Origin: Chara braunii
Lineage: Eukaryota; Streptophyta; Charophyceae; Charales; Characeae
Assembly (NCBI GenBank): GCA_003427395.1
Contig: BFEA01000273.1
Span: 326,687-370,879 of the forward strand
Direction: 5' to 3'
Length of the DNA stretch: 44,193 nucleotides
Part shown: positions 11,736 to 23,142 of the stretch, piece after piece
Layout of the letters: each line of letters starts with the position of its first letter
How positions within the stretch are numbered: position 1 is the stretch's first letter
Program-made: the position numbers and the translations under genes
The notes under the pieces: model-generated
Database searches by the model: none
Told to the model about the DNA's origin: nothing
Seen by the model: the letters and a program-made list of their open reading frames with translations, nothing else

Positions 11736-11760
11736 GTACGTATGTACACGTATATATAAA
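11736..11760 (-). promoter_or_regulatory. candidate TATA region in the 3' LTR
   Basis: TATATATAAA on the plus strand (minus strand TTTATATATA) lies next to the palindrome GTGTACGTATGTACAC. The same arrangement occurs in the other LTR. Conservation between the two LTRs and the A/T-rich setting make it a plausible core promoter for minus-strand transcription. Position alone does not prove it. Confidence 0.3.
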
Positions 11761-12464
11761 TCAAAGATTATAAATATGTGACGATCACTTCGCACTGTCA
11801 CCGTGAAACTCCTCTCAACCATATATATGTATGTGACTGCAAGCAGTGAAATCCAAAGTCCGAACCACAAACATACTTGCAATCACATCAAAGATTCAAC
11901 CAAAAGTCCACATACTACACGGGGTCAACTTCAACCATTCTCTATACTCATACCCCTTGCTTTAGTCATGCAAGCCTCGACCTTTGTCCAACCTTCCAAA
12001 ATAAATACTCAGTACCTCTGTTAAATGACCATTCAATAAAAGTCTGGGTGAAAATCTTAATAAAACAATTAAAACCACCATGGCTAAAACCTATAGGTTG
12101 GGTAACGTGAGTGGATTGGAGTTGAGTCGTAAAACCGATAAAATCGGCAACCGACTTGTTATTGGTGATAACAAATGATGATCATCGTAGGATCAAGTTG
12201 GTTCTAGCTCAAATCCTGAATCAAATGATCAAGAGGCCCTTTAACATAGGACATCCGAATCCCCGAGTTACTCCATCATTGTATGGGGATTTAATCTCCA
12301 TAACACATTCTCACTCAAAAGTTATCTACTGACTAAGTCTAAATCCACTTCTAAACCAGTGCCCCCAAAAAAGGTAGACCTTTGGCAGAGTCTCCCGTAT
12401 TCAGGCTGGGTTGCCCGAATCGCTATCTGTCAAAATATAATCTATCTCCTTTAAATTAATTAAA

Positions 12465-13020
12465 TTTTGGCAGCACTTTCCGTAGGAAGTGTTTTTTCAG
12501 AATTTATACTACCCCGAATACAAAAACTAAAATAATCTTTAACTCTCGAAAGTCAATTTTTGTCTAATTTTCTGTATTAGTAAAAATTTTGGCAACACTC
12601 CATTTTAGAAAGGCAGACTTTCAGACTTATACTAAGTCAGATGCGAACTCAAACGCAAAATTTAAGTTGAATTAAGATAAAATTTAACGAACTCCTTAAA
12701 TTTGTAAAACTTTCGGCAACACTCCCTTTTGAAGAGTGTTATTCCAAGATTTATACAAAGCTAAGTTCACAATCTTAAACAACTTTTGACTTCTGAAGAT
12801 CCAATTTCATCTAAATCCCTGAATCAGTAAAAAATTGGGCAGCACTCCCTTTAGATAATGAGACTTTCCATATTTTTACTAAGCCATAAATATAATTTTA
12901 ACAAGTTGAACTTTGAAAAGCAAAAAAATTGACGAACTCTTTGGATTTGCAAAAATTTCGGCAGCGCTTCCCGTAGGGAAAATAGCTTACCAAGACTTAT
13001 ACAAACCCAAGTATAACAAA
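12465..13020. repeat. about five tandem copies of a 120-125 bp unit in the LTR
   Basis: Each unit starts AAAATTTCGGCAGCACTYCC-like (near 12465, 12585, 12706, 12830, 12951) and contains a TTTATACTAAG-like block. Small hairpins sit at the unit start, for example CACTTTCC GTA GGAAGTG, AACACTC..GAGTGTT and TTCCC GTA GGGAA. The right LTR has the matching units at 32085-32330 and 33940-34230. Confidence 0.75.
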
Positions 13021-13344
13021 TGATCCCAGAAATGCGAAAATTAATCGAAGTAAATAAAATTTAGCTCAGAAAATGTTGGAATTGACCAAATTCCTATGAC
13101 TCTAGCACGTGGCGAGCAACTAAAACAACTACCTATCAAACTGAAACTTAGACTAAGTAGTAACCTCAATTACTCACATGCAAGGTCAAACCAAATTGGT
13201 AATTACTCTCACCAACCCCCAAGTTAATTCCTCAAAGATTAGTTCATGAAACCCTCACCAAACCCCAAGTTAATTCCTCATAAATTAGTTCATGAAACCC
13301 TCAGATGATTTAATATCCTTTATACCCAACTTACATATGGGGTG

Positions 13345-14105
13345 ATGATAGGCCATTTTGCTTAGAAACAATGCCTATCATGCCTTAGAATATACACGAA
13401 CATGTTGCACAACTACTTTTCTCTTCTTTGGGCTTATGACTAGACCATTCTGCTTAGAAACAATGTTTGGTCGCCCTTAACTGTTTAATATCCAAAGTTT
13501 AATCATTTCTGACTTTGTTATCAGAAATAAATGAAAATATGGGTCGGGGACTGAGTCATTCGGCTTAGAAACAATACTCAGTTTGCCCAAATTACTTCTA
13601 ATTATATTCTCTAGTTTTCCTTTATCTTCTTAGTAATATGACTTAGTGTTAAATCATTCCGCTTAAAAACAATGTTCAGCTCCGAGTTCACATGCAAATA
13701 TAAGTAAAGTACTTCCTGTTATACTCAGTTTATCCTTATGTGTGTGGCTTTCAGGCCAAACGATTCAGCTTAGACAAAAATTAAATAATGCTTAGCATTA
13801 GACAAAAAAACCTCCCTTAGAATTAAAACAAGAAATTGAACCATTCTACTTGGAAACAATGTTCAACCTATCCCAAATCACTCAAAGCATGAAGTTGGAT
13901 CCCTTAGCCCAAATTTAGCCGGAAACCTCAAAAGAAACCGACAGACCAAGCCATTTACCTTAGAAACGATGATCAACCGCGCAAACCTTCAGAAATAAAC
14001 ACAACAATCAGGTCATTCTACTTAGAAACAATATCCGGTCCTTCAGAAAACAGTCAAATAAACATAGCCCTATGTCATTCTTCTTAGAAACAATGCCCAG
14101 TCCTT
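13345..14105. repeat. array of about nine stem-loops with a conserved loop
   Basis: The word CATTCTGCTTAGAAACAATG recurs about nine times at irregular spacing of 40-110 bp. The flanks of several copies are complementary but differ between copies: GATAGG/CCTATC (near 13347), ACTGAGT/ACTCAGT (near 13554), TTGAA/TTCAA (near 13849). In the right LTR one copy has GACCAA/TTGGTC (near 35238). A constant CAT/ATG pair closes the loop in many copies. Constant loop with changing stem suggests selection or repeated amplification of an RNA or DNA hairpin. Confidence 0.7.
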
Positions 14106-16755
14106 GGTTGACCCAGTCAAATGCATGCAAAACTACCTTCCTCCCACCTTTCCCTTGTTCATCGCTTAGTCTGCTTTCAGTCAGAATCAAGAAGAAACTT
14201 AAGCTTCACACGTGCGTTCCTTCCATTTAGTCTGATTAGGTCCTAAAAAGAAAGCAAAGTCATAGGGGAACACATGCATATAACATTCAAACTAGAGGGA
14301 GGTAGTCAAACAGAGGTATAGTGGGTTCATACAGTCAGAAGGGGGTATACTTTATAGTTTCTTGCCCCCAAAACCTCGCCTAGGTTCCGACAGAGCTCCC
14401 GCAATCGGTGGGCAGACTCCCCACAGAGTCTTGATGCGGTCCTATGGGTTGCAATCCCGCCTGCCGCCTTCCCCTCAGAACCAGTAGAGTAGACTTAGAG
14501 TGAGAACGATAGAAGGAGATGAGTTTGAGACTCTCAGATCCAAGAAATGTGCTCTCAGACTTGCGTGAGAGAGCCTTGGTTTCTTGATACGCCTGAGAGA
14601 CCCGCAATGACAGCCAAGCAATGACAAGCATCACAACAACATGGTCGAAACACAACAGAAAGATCAACTCACATTCAAACGCGGAACAATAACACTGACG
14701 AATCTCCAAACCGTAAAGATGATCTCCTTGCGGATGTTGATCATTCCCTTAATCCTTAACATCTCCTCTTTGGACCAAACTGTCGTTATGCAACCTAGAA
14801 ACATTGCCCCTGCAGAGGTCTAGCACAACCACTATACCCGGTTTAGCAGCAACTCTACTCAGCAGCCTCTTGGCATCGTCATATCGTCGGCTCAATTGAC
14901 AACGACTTATAGAAATAACGACACAGTACAACGCAACAACGGTCTAGGGTCCTTACACCTGAGAATCACTGTAGTACAGCACAACGCCTCCGGAACGGAA
15001 GAAAATATGGGTTGCCGAGATGCTGCTAGGCTCTCGGCTCACCGTTGAATACAAAATCCCAAACCGCATCATCTACAAGGAGAGCTAAATGGTTAGAGCC
15101 GCCCATAGGCAGCCCATATGCCGATATAACACCAACGACGAAACAAAAATGTAGACTTAGTGACAATCCAAATCGCTGTTGTGGTCAGCTTCAACCAGAA
15201 CACGGGCATGCTAACCACCACTCTTATGGTGGCACGCAGTAGGACAAGTTTCCTTGCGTTCCTTCAACAAAGGCCTTCTACAAACAGTGCCCGCAACATG
15301 TTTAAGTAGCAAACATTACAATCCGAAAACACAACAGCAAGTCCTTGGACACACAACTCCAACCGCGACAAAGAGTACAATCACCACGACTGTTGGGCCG
15401 CAACCCGTCTGATCCCGATGGCCGTGTGCCAGGACCTCTCCCTGCGCAAACACAACTTGCTCGCACTCGCCGGGGCTCAGGCCCAACATGTTCATGCTCC
15501 TAATCTTAAAGTTCAAAGCTCGCGTTGGAATCCTTCTCAACGGTGTCCTTGCCATGCACAGTGAGTCTGGCCCGATCAAAGTTATATGGATGACGATTGT
15601 CTGAACGAAAACGCATGTGAGTGGCGGGGACACTGATCATGTGACGGATGGTGAAAAACGAAAGCCTTGATGAAAGTAGAAGCCGCGCACCCAGTATTAG
15701 AAACAAATTTGTGGGCATCGATCACAGCCAAATAACGATCCTTAAGTCAACCATCATTGTCAAAATCGGAGATGAACCCTCCTCGAGTCCTCAACAATAC
15801 GACCAGGTGTGTGCTTCCTACTAGACACGTAGCACACTAGCAAGCCTCATGCTAGAACGCAGATGGGTAGCATCCCGGTTGACCTTTATAGCCTTCACGT
15901 AGTTTATTCTGCCATTGCCGTTTTAAACGACCATCCAATGCAAGACTGGCTTCTACATTAGCTCCGCCCCACAACTAAGAAACAAAGCTCAGTCGCCATT
16001 GATCCTATCGAGAGTCGGGTGATCCACACCTTTCATCGTCTGGTCTTCTGATCATCAATACGTACGAATGAGGATAATCTCCTGCCTAAGTTACGAGAGG
16101 ATACACTCGAATAGTGGATGGAAGTATCAGCGCGAGGTAACTCCGCTTGTTACTCCCTCCAATAGAACGAGTCAATCCGAAGCGAATCTTCCGCTAGAAC
16201 GAGGGAGATTCATAGGCTTTTCTATAATAAAAACATATGTGGCAGCTACACAGCTCCCTTTGCACGCCGTACCCATGATCGCCCCACTTCCACACAACAC
16301 CCTTTCCTTACTAACTTTTTTCTACATCTGCTCTCTTCATTCGATTTGCGCGGGGCCAAAACTCTGGGAACGATCCTCCGCTCGCCGTCTTCCACAGGGA
16401 AAACACACTTCACCTACTATTCATCATGCGTCGCTCATCCGCCCTTCATCTCCGCCGCCCTCCTGGCTTCGCATACGCCTAACTTTACTCTTCGGCCACG
16501 TTGCAGTCCGTGGTATTCCGCCTCAGCCCAATCTCTCGAACGCATACCAGGCAGGTCGACAACCTCGCCCGTCTCCAAAAAAAACTTCGGTAGGCAAAAA
16601 AAGATCGGTCAACAACTGACTCAACTAGTCTTCCGCCTCTATACCCAAATCCGACAAGCAGTAAGCCCCTCAATACTGCTACAGTCGCTCCGGAATCCGA
16701 CAAACGCTAGTACCTTAGTACGGTTCCAGTCTCTGCCACAACCTGTGTAACACTC

Positions 16756-17042
16756 TGTACGACGTACGGGGGGTTTATCGTACGGTCGTACGTACGGCCG
16801 TATGTACAGCCCCGTACGGAAAAAAAAAAAAAAAAAAAAAATCGTTTTGTTTTTTATCTCAAATTTGGTTAACGAATTTCAGTATGACCCTGAGGCAAAA
16901 GTGTTTCAGTTTATTTTTCTGCATAACATTTTTTTTTTCAAATTTTTTTGAATTCTTTTTTTTTTTGTTTTTTTTCCGTACGTACGACCCGTACTACCAC
17001 ATGAGCCCGTACGTACGGCCCGTATTCGTACGGGGGTCTACA
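16756..17042. mobile_element. small inverted-repeat insertion with GTACG-rich ends
   Basis: The ends are dense in CGTACG words: TGTACGACGTACGGGGGG on the left and CGTACGGGGGTCTACA on the right, which are roughly inverted. Between them lie A/T-homopolymers and a block (ATTTGGTTAACGAATTTCAG) shared in reverse complement with 9392-9700. No clear target duplication is visible. Confidence 0.5.
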
Positions 17043-18239
17043 TAGCCCACAGCGCCTTAGCCCCTCTTCGACTCACAATACTGCGTGCGTGGACCCGACA
17101 CTTCTCCAAAACCAGGTTTAGACATGCGCAGCCTACTAAGGCCAACCCCAAATTTTCACAACAAACTATCGAGCCACTAGCGCGGCCTGCCGTAGACCAT
17201 TATTCTGGCTTTTAGCGAAGCAACCCCTCGTAACGCGGGTCCCAATGTGGTTCTCTGTGGTTGTGGCAAATTTTTAAGTGGGAACTTCGCAAACCGAAGT
17301 GAACAAAATTTCCTCAGAGACAATCACTACAACCAATCTCGTTGTGGCCTCTGAACCGTGTTGTGGTCACCTGACCAAGGTGCAGTCCCATCTGTCGGGT
17401 CCCAACGGACAAGCTCACGGTCAGACTCGTCATAGTGGACTGTGATGGGCGATCAGGCGTGCCATGAAAGGTCTCCGCGACCCAAATCCTCCCAGCCTCG
17501 TGGGCTAATCGCCCATCAATTCACATGAACGTTGGCCTTCATGGGGCTAGGTACCTCACCCAACTTATAAGTACCAAAACCAGAAAACAACAATAATAAT
17601 CATAATATTAGTAATAGTATGGTGAAAATAATACTTACGGAAGACAAAAATAAAGTCATAAGGTAGGGAAAAAGCTCTGGCCCCGCAACAACAAAACCAT
17701 GGGGGATAGCTTCGCCAAACCCTCGATCGCACAGTTCCTTTATGCCGCTCCTATGTTCCCGCGCCGCCGCTTGCTGGCTTCGATCCCTAAATCTCCCTGT
17801 TGAAAGTCCGACACTGTGACAAATAGTGCTAGGCCTAAGGCTGAGCCTAGTACTAGTGGATACCTTTATAAGCCGGCAGTGTGCTACGCACGAATGCGCC
17901 GAAACTTCTCATTGTTGTTGATGATGTCCTCCGTATGTATGCACATGTTATGCTCCAGCATCATAATCCTCAGACAACCCTTTAATCCTAGCTTAATCAG
18001 AACAACTAACTTGACCGACAACCAACGTCGGCTTCACAATCATGAAACAGAAAAAGAGATCGGGCGCGCCTTAAGTCCGCGAGGCCACACACTCTCTTAT
18101 CTAGTCAACCATTTAGTCAACGAAAACAATAGACACAACCGTATCTCGTGCGATGTACCCAAACTTTAAACTTTAAACTTATTTTCTGTCATTTGCAAAA
18201 ATTAGGGCGGATACCCTTGTAAGGGTATTCACACCGACA

Positions 18240-20305
18240 ACTTACCGGACCATATTAAGCGATGTCCCCGTCACTCCAGAGAATGAAAAAACTATCAGTA
18301 CATCTGTAACAAAAAAATAACGACGAGAAAGGAACCAATCCGATTCGTTTACGGACTCCGACTCGACGCCTCCATCAATCCATGCCAAACACAACCATAT
18401 GTTGTTAGGAGTCCAACATGGGTCTCCATTGTTCTGACACTAGGACGTCGGTGTACTAGACATACATACTACAACATAAGTTCCAACGAACCTCTCAACC
18501 GTCCTCTCCCTTTTGTCCTAGACAACCGTCGACTTCTCGCTAAGTGTCCCATTTACTTTCTACCCTGCAATTAACGCCATAACTAGGGACGTTGACCCTA
18601 ACCAAGACCTTTGAAGACATTCTTGCCTCCCTCCAAGAATTCTCACAATCAAATATTATCTTAGACTCTTCCTGCAGTCTAGTAAAAGAAAGGTCAGGTC
18701 TCCATTTTGACCCACCATAGTCTGGTTGATCGAGCCAAATCTATATCCCACCGTGTTGTTATTTTAGCAGTAGTGCCCTCGCTGATTACTCAACGATAGA
18801 CCTTCTCCTGATAAACATTCAATCTGGACTATCTTCAGATTCGATTGACCCGACTCTTATCCCTCCGATATCCCGCAGGAGTAAAACCCTCTTAGGCGGC
18901 CACACCTTTTAAGTCTTTACTCCCTTGGTAAGACGTAAACCCGCTGCTTAGGTTACGCCGATCAACAACCAATACTAGGGGTTGCACCCAAGTAATGTTA
19001 AACTTTACCGTTAGTTTGGTATTCCTGTAAATGTCTTAAGATTGACACAAATGGTTGAACGACGTGTCGCAACAATACAGGCCTATTACGGGACTACGCA
19101 AAGGTCTGTCACACATAAAAGACATTCACCAGTTCTCTGTGGGACAACACCGGGAACACGTCATCCTCTCCATATTCACAAAACAAAATCACCGCCAGAT
19201 TCACACGGCTGTGACCTCCCACCTTGATCAGAGCAAGAAAGACACACATCTTAATGACATCTCACTAATAATTCATCCTTGCGACCTCCCAAATTTCACC
19301 AATGGCCAAACAAAAACTTAGTCATTCTCATTAAAATCTATCATTCAAAATCAGTTTTTCATGCCATTAAATCTTTTAACCACCTTTCAGTCGAAGGAGG
19401 TCTCACTTGACAAGTATCCTAGTCATCCCTCTCTTTCTAGGATAAACTTCCACACGACCTTTTTTTTCTTTTTTTTTTAACATCTTCCTTTTTGAAAATG
19501 AGTCTCCAAATAAACAAAAGACGCCCTTCCCGCTTGAAGACATTTCAACCATATAACAACTCAACATTGAGAGACCAACTTATGGGTCCTCGTCACAACT
19601 CAACCATAAACATTTGGCATGGCAAGCGTTCGAGTCTCAATGACTCATAAATCCCTTAGGATTCTCATATTCTTTCACAAAACAAACTGCACTTCCTTTC
19701 CTTATACCCTGCTCTTTCATTTGTCCATAGGCAGACCACACAAGTATACCGAAGAGTGGACAGCTCAGATAAACAAATTCGCAAATCACAAAACACACGC
19801 GATGTTTCATGTACATCTCCCACACAAAATCATCAATCATTAGGACAAAACCACACATGTGAGAGCGATTGTGATCATTATATACAAGGTTAAGTAAAAA
19901 TCAAGGATGAGATATCTCATCCAAAGCATAATAGTGGTTCGAACCCATACACTCACTCAGACTAAGTAAAAATCATCCCTAATATGGTACAACAGTAAAC
20001 ACATTGTCAACAAAGCAGTAAAAAAAAAAAACAATGAACATGAATCCCAAGATTCTAAAAAGAAAGTAGTCTCAGTGTACAGTGTACATATGTCACACCA
20101 CTGAACCCCCACCCTAATGTCACTGGAGAAATCCTTAATGGTAGCCATACACTTTAAATCCCTATCTGTACATCTAAACAGCGTAGGCACCAGAAAATCT
20201 AAAAAATAAGATGCAAAAGAAAAACAAACCCCTCACTCTAATATGCACACTCTCGACTCAACCTCGACACTAAAAAGAACTTAATGACACATAGGCACAC
20301 TAGTC
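18240..20305 (-). other. 3' untranslated part of the retrotransposon
   Basis: Lies between the last coding traces and the 3' LTR. No open frame of interest on the element's strand. A polypurine tract is expected just inside the LTR on the minus strand, but the bases next to 18239 do not show a clear one. Either it has mutated or the boundary is off by a little. Confidence 0.5.
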
Positions 20306-22330
20306 CTATTCACTCATCCCCTTTTGGTTTTGCCTATACAATTGGGTTCTACCCCCATTAGCTGATCGTTCTACCACAAACCCCTGTTTATCATATATCT
20401 TTCCTTCACTTTCAGTGACCTTTCCTGTTGCCTCGTCCTTGAGAAACTTAGGACACTTGAGAGCCCAATGCATGCAATTTTTGCAGAAGAAACAGAGCTG
20501 ATCAACTTTCCTTTTGAACTTTTTCCTCCTTGGTTGTGGTGGGGGTGATGAGGGGGACCCTGCTATCTCACTGGCGACCTCCTGCTGCTCTGATACAGGG
20601 GCCTGACCCCAGAACCCGATCTAGTAGCCCAAGATCTTAGTCTACTCCTCAGTTCGTCCATCTCTGGGACGTACTCAGGAGTATTCAACCTCTGTGATCT
20701 GCCCTCATGCATCTCCCCTGTCACGACCACTGGCACCTGCTCTCGCAAAGTCTTCACTCCTCGCGCATGCGGTCTTTCTTCGCCTGGTACTGGCAAATAC
20801 GTTGTCATGGGCCCTGAAGACACTATAAACAAAGTGGCGCGATTAGTAGGCGCCTTGAACTCAAAGGCCTCCTTTTCTGCCTCCCTCTTTGCCTTTGCCT
20901 CCTTTGGCTCCAGGATGACCTTCCCAATGAATGGTTCTTGGGAAGGACTTATCGCAGATGACTGTCCAAATAGTCCTCACATCGCCTCCCTCTGGATGCC
21001 ATATCGACTGCTCTCAGTCCAATCCACCACCTTGGTAGGCGTCTCCCTGTCATTCCTCGCCGCCATATCCTGAAGCTGCCGTCTCATGTCTGGATAGTAG
21101 CGGCCTGACTAGCCACCTGCGCCCTAAGCTCTGAAATCTCTGCCTTAGCCGCCTCCAAACGCACCGCCTGACTCACGTTTTTCAACTTCTTCCCAACCAG
21201 ATCATCCTCCAACATCAGATACCTTGGGAAAGATGTCTTGGCCAGAAAGCGTAGCCTGCAATCCAAGTTCTCATCTACTGACCTCGATGTCTCGAGTCCT
21301 GCCCTCTCTGGTACAACGAGTCCCTCAGATCTCTGACTCCAATATTCATCCCACATTTTGATAAACCCTCGGGCTCTAGGCGGCACATCTGGTGGCTGGT
21401 CTGGGAGAGCCCCCACTACCTCCAATCTCTCCCTCTCCTACCATATCTTCTCCATGCGTTTACCAGTCCTGACCCTCTTCTCCTCAACCGTCTCCCCCGG
21501 TGGCGCTCTCCTCCCTGTACGCCGAACTTCCCTTACTGGAACCTAAACCCGTGCCTTTGTCTCTGCATGGCGTGGCTCCCGTGGTGGCTCAATGGATGCA
21601 GGTTCCCTAATGTCAGGGTGTTCCTGGGCATATGCCGCCAGATGTGTGTGAACAATGAAAAGGGTTTCTCTCCTCCAACCTGTCTCCTCTCGCTCCACGT
21701 CCACTCTCATCCCTGGTGAAAGAGTCATATCTGGAGGAGATGATGAGATCCCTCCATGCCGAGGCTCCTTTCCCACCTCATGAGCACACTCTGGTACTGC
21801 CTCAGGCCTTAGTCCAAGAATTGGTATCAGAGGAGGAGTATCCTCTCCAACCTCAATCACCTCCTTTGCATGTCGTTTTTCCTGGGTGTCCGGCTCTGCC
21901 TCTTGCTCTGGCTCCTGGGTCCCTGCCAACAACACCTCCTCTGTCCGCTCATCTCGCTCTCTACCTGCTTGTGGTACCCTCCACTGCGAGACATCCATAT
22001 GTGCGTCCAGACTCAGCAGTGATCCTCCCAATGACATTGCCTCCTCCCGTCCATGCTGAGAAGACCCTCGCAACCCTCCCTCAGTATATCGTTGGAAGAC
22101 CACTGGTCCTAACCCACACTCAGGGTACATCCCCTGCTCCTCTGCCCGCCGTGCTGGCTCCTCGTCTCGCCTAGCGAGCACTTTCCACCCTCCACGAGTT
22201 GGGACAATCTCTCTAGGCTCAGGATCTCTCTGCCTCTTACTCCTTTGTCTCCTCTCGACCTTGGGCCGGGGTGACTCTGATTCTGGCCGTCGAAATGCTT
22301 CTCTCAAATGTGCCATGCAACCTTCCCAAT
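20306..22330 (-). pseudogene. gag-like accessory frame downstream of integrase, with CCHC zinc knuckle
   Basis: A broken reading frame runs from about 22316 to the stop at 20306. The first part (22316-21543, 257 codons) is very rich in Glu, Arg and Pro and looks disordered. The next (21425-21084) is predicted coiled coil from its LRLAAKAEISELRAQVA-like wording. Another (20832-20563) contains a PVPGEERPHARG stretch. It ends with a zinc knuckle at 20494-20453, CFFCKNCMHWALKC, which fits C-x2-C-x4-H-x4-C exactly, followed by a Lys-rich tail. At least three frameshifts or stops separate these parts. Coiled coil plus CCHC near the C-terminus is what gag proteins look like, yet this lies 3' of integrase and a separate gag with its own knuckle is at the 5' end. 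Confidence 0.65.
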
Positions 22331-22462
22331 CTCGTGCCCTGTCTCAGATCTCCCTGGCTGGCCTTTCCGCCCTCCTCGTCCATAGTGACAGTGTCTGCAT
22401 CCACTCGTTCCTCCGTACTCCGTGCTCATGCATGAACCTCTCGAAAGCAGGGATGGACTCCT

Positions 22463-22737
22463 CCACGTTTTCCATCTCTAGGCCGATCTACGCCGCCCGG
22501 TCCCACTGGTGAAGGCCTCAAACCCTGCATCCTCATCTCTACCTCTTTCCAAGTCTTGGGCTCCCTGCGGATTCGTGTAATGGGCTCCTCAAACCTGCCA
22601 CGTTTTCCATCTCTAGGCGGATCGGTACGCCGTCCGGTCCCACTTGTGAAGGCCTCAAACTCTGCATTCTCATCTCTACCTCTTACCAAGTTCTGGCGTC
22701 TCTGTGGATTCGTGTAATGGGCTCCTCAAACCTGCCT
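22463..22737 (-). repeat. in-frame tandem duplication, period 135 bp
   Basis: CCACGTTTTCCATCTCTAGG starts at 22463 and again at 22598, and similarity continues to the end of each copy near CTCCTCAAACCTGCC. The period is 45 codons exactly. The minus-strand frame (about 22689-22426) reads through both copies as an RDGKRG-containing Arg/Pro/Gly-rich repeat. It lies just upstream of the accessory frame and was probably part of it. Confidence 0.8.
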
Positions 22738-23142
22738 GCTCCTCTTAATCTTCGTATCATCTCTGAAACGGTCTATCCTCTCTGACTCGCATAGCCCCGA
22801 AAATCCTCCAAAAAGAGTTTTAGGTCCTCATCGTCGTATACAGGCGTGCGCTCTCTTTGGTAAGACCCATGTCGCTCAGTCCCCCTGATGCCCCCAATGG
22901 TCTTTGATGTGGCCGCGTCTCCCTCCCTCCTCTCGACATGGCTATCTTCGTAAAGTTAGACCTGCACAGCAGGCGAAGAAGACGACACACACACAAAGGG
23001 GTAAGCAAACAGGCGAGCAAGGTTTACTTAGACCAAAACAAGCACACATCCTACCCATACATTCTAACAGCTCACTCTCTCTAAGACCTAGCTAAGGACA
23101 CTCTCTGTCAAGGCGGGGTCCTATTGTAAGGGACTAAAGCGT

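Larger units (their letters stand above)
10711..18239 (-). mobile_element. 3' LTR of a Ty3/gypsy-type retrotransposon, about 7.5 kb
   Basis: Begins TGTCGAGCGCATCAG and ends CACACCGACA, so the ends form the inverted TGTCG..CGACA pair. It aligns collinearly with the other LTR: 10711 with 30309, 11440 with 31070, 12300 with 31930, 13010 with 34245, 14260 with 35570, 14404 with 42060, 15480 with 43130, up to about 15695 with 43378. Beyond that, the right LTR is interrupted. Divergence is around 10-20 percent by eye, so the insertion is old. A 5 kb span of shared sequence rules out a chance boundary. At 7.5 kb the LTR is far longer than the usual few hundred bases to about 2 kb. The inner end (18239) rests on terminal similarity with the solo LTR end at 42055, not on direct LTR-LTR alignment. 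Confidence 0.88.

Noticed and set aside
18240-18260. Polypurine tract next to the 3' LTR.
   Set aside because: No purine run is visible on the minus strand just inside 18239, so I did not annotate one.
21716-22174. 152-codon plus-strand frame opposite the accessory frame.
   Set aside because: Shadow of the minus-strand Glu/Arg/Pro-rich frame; nothing recognisable.
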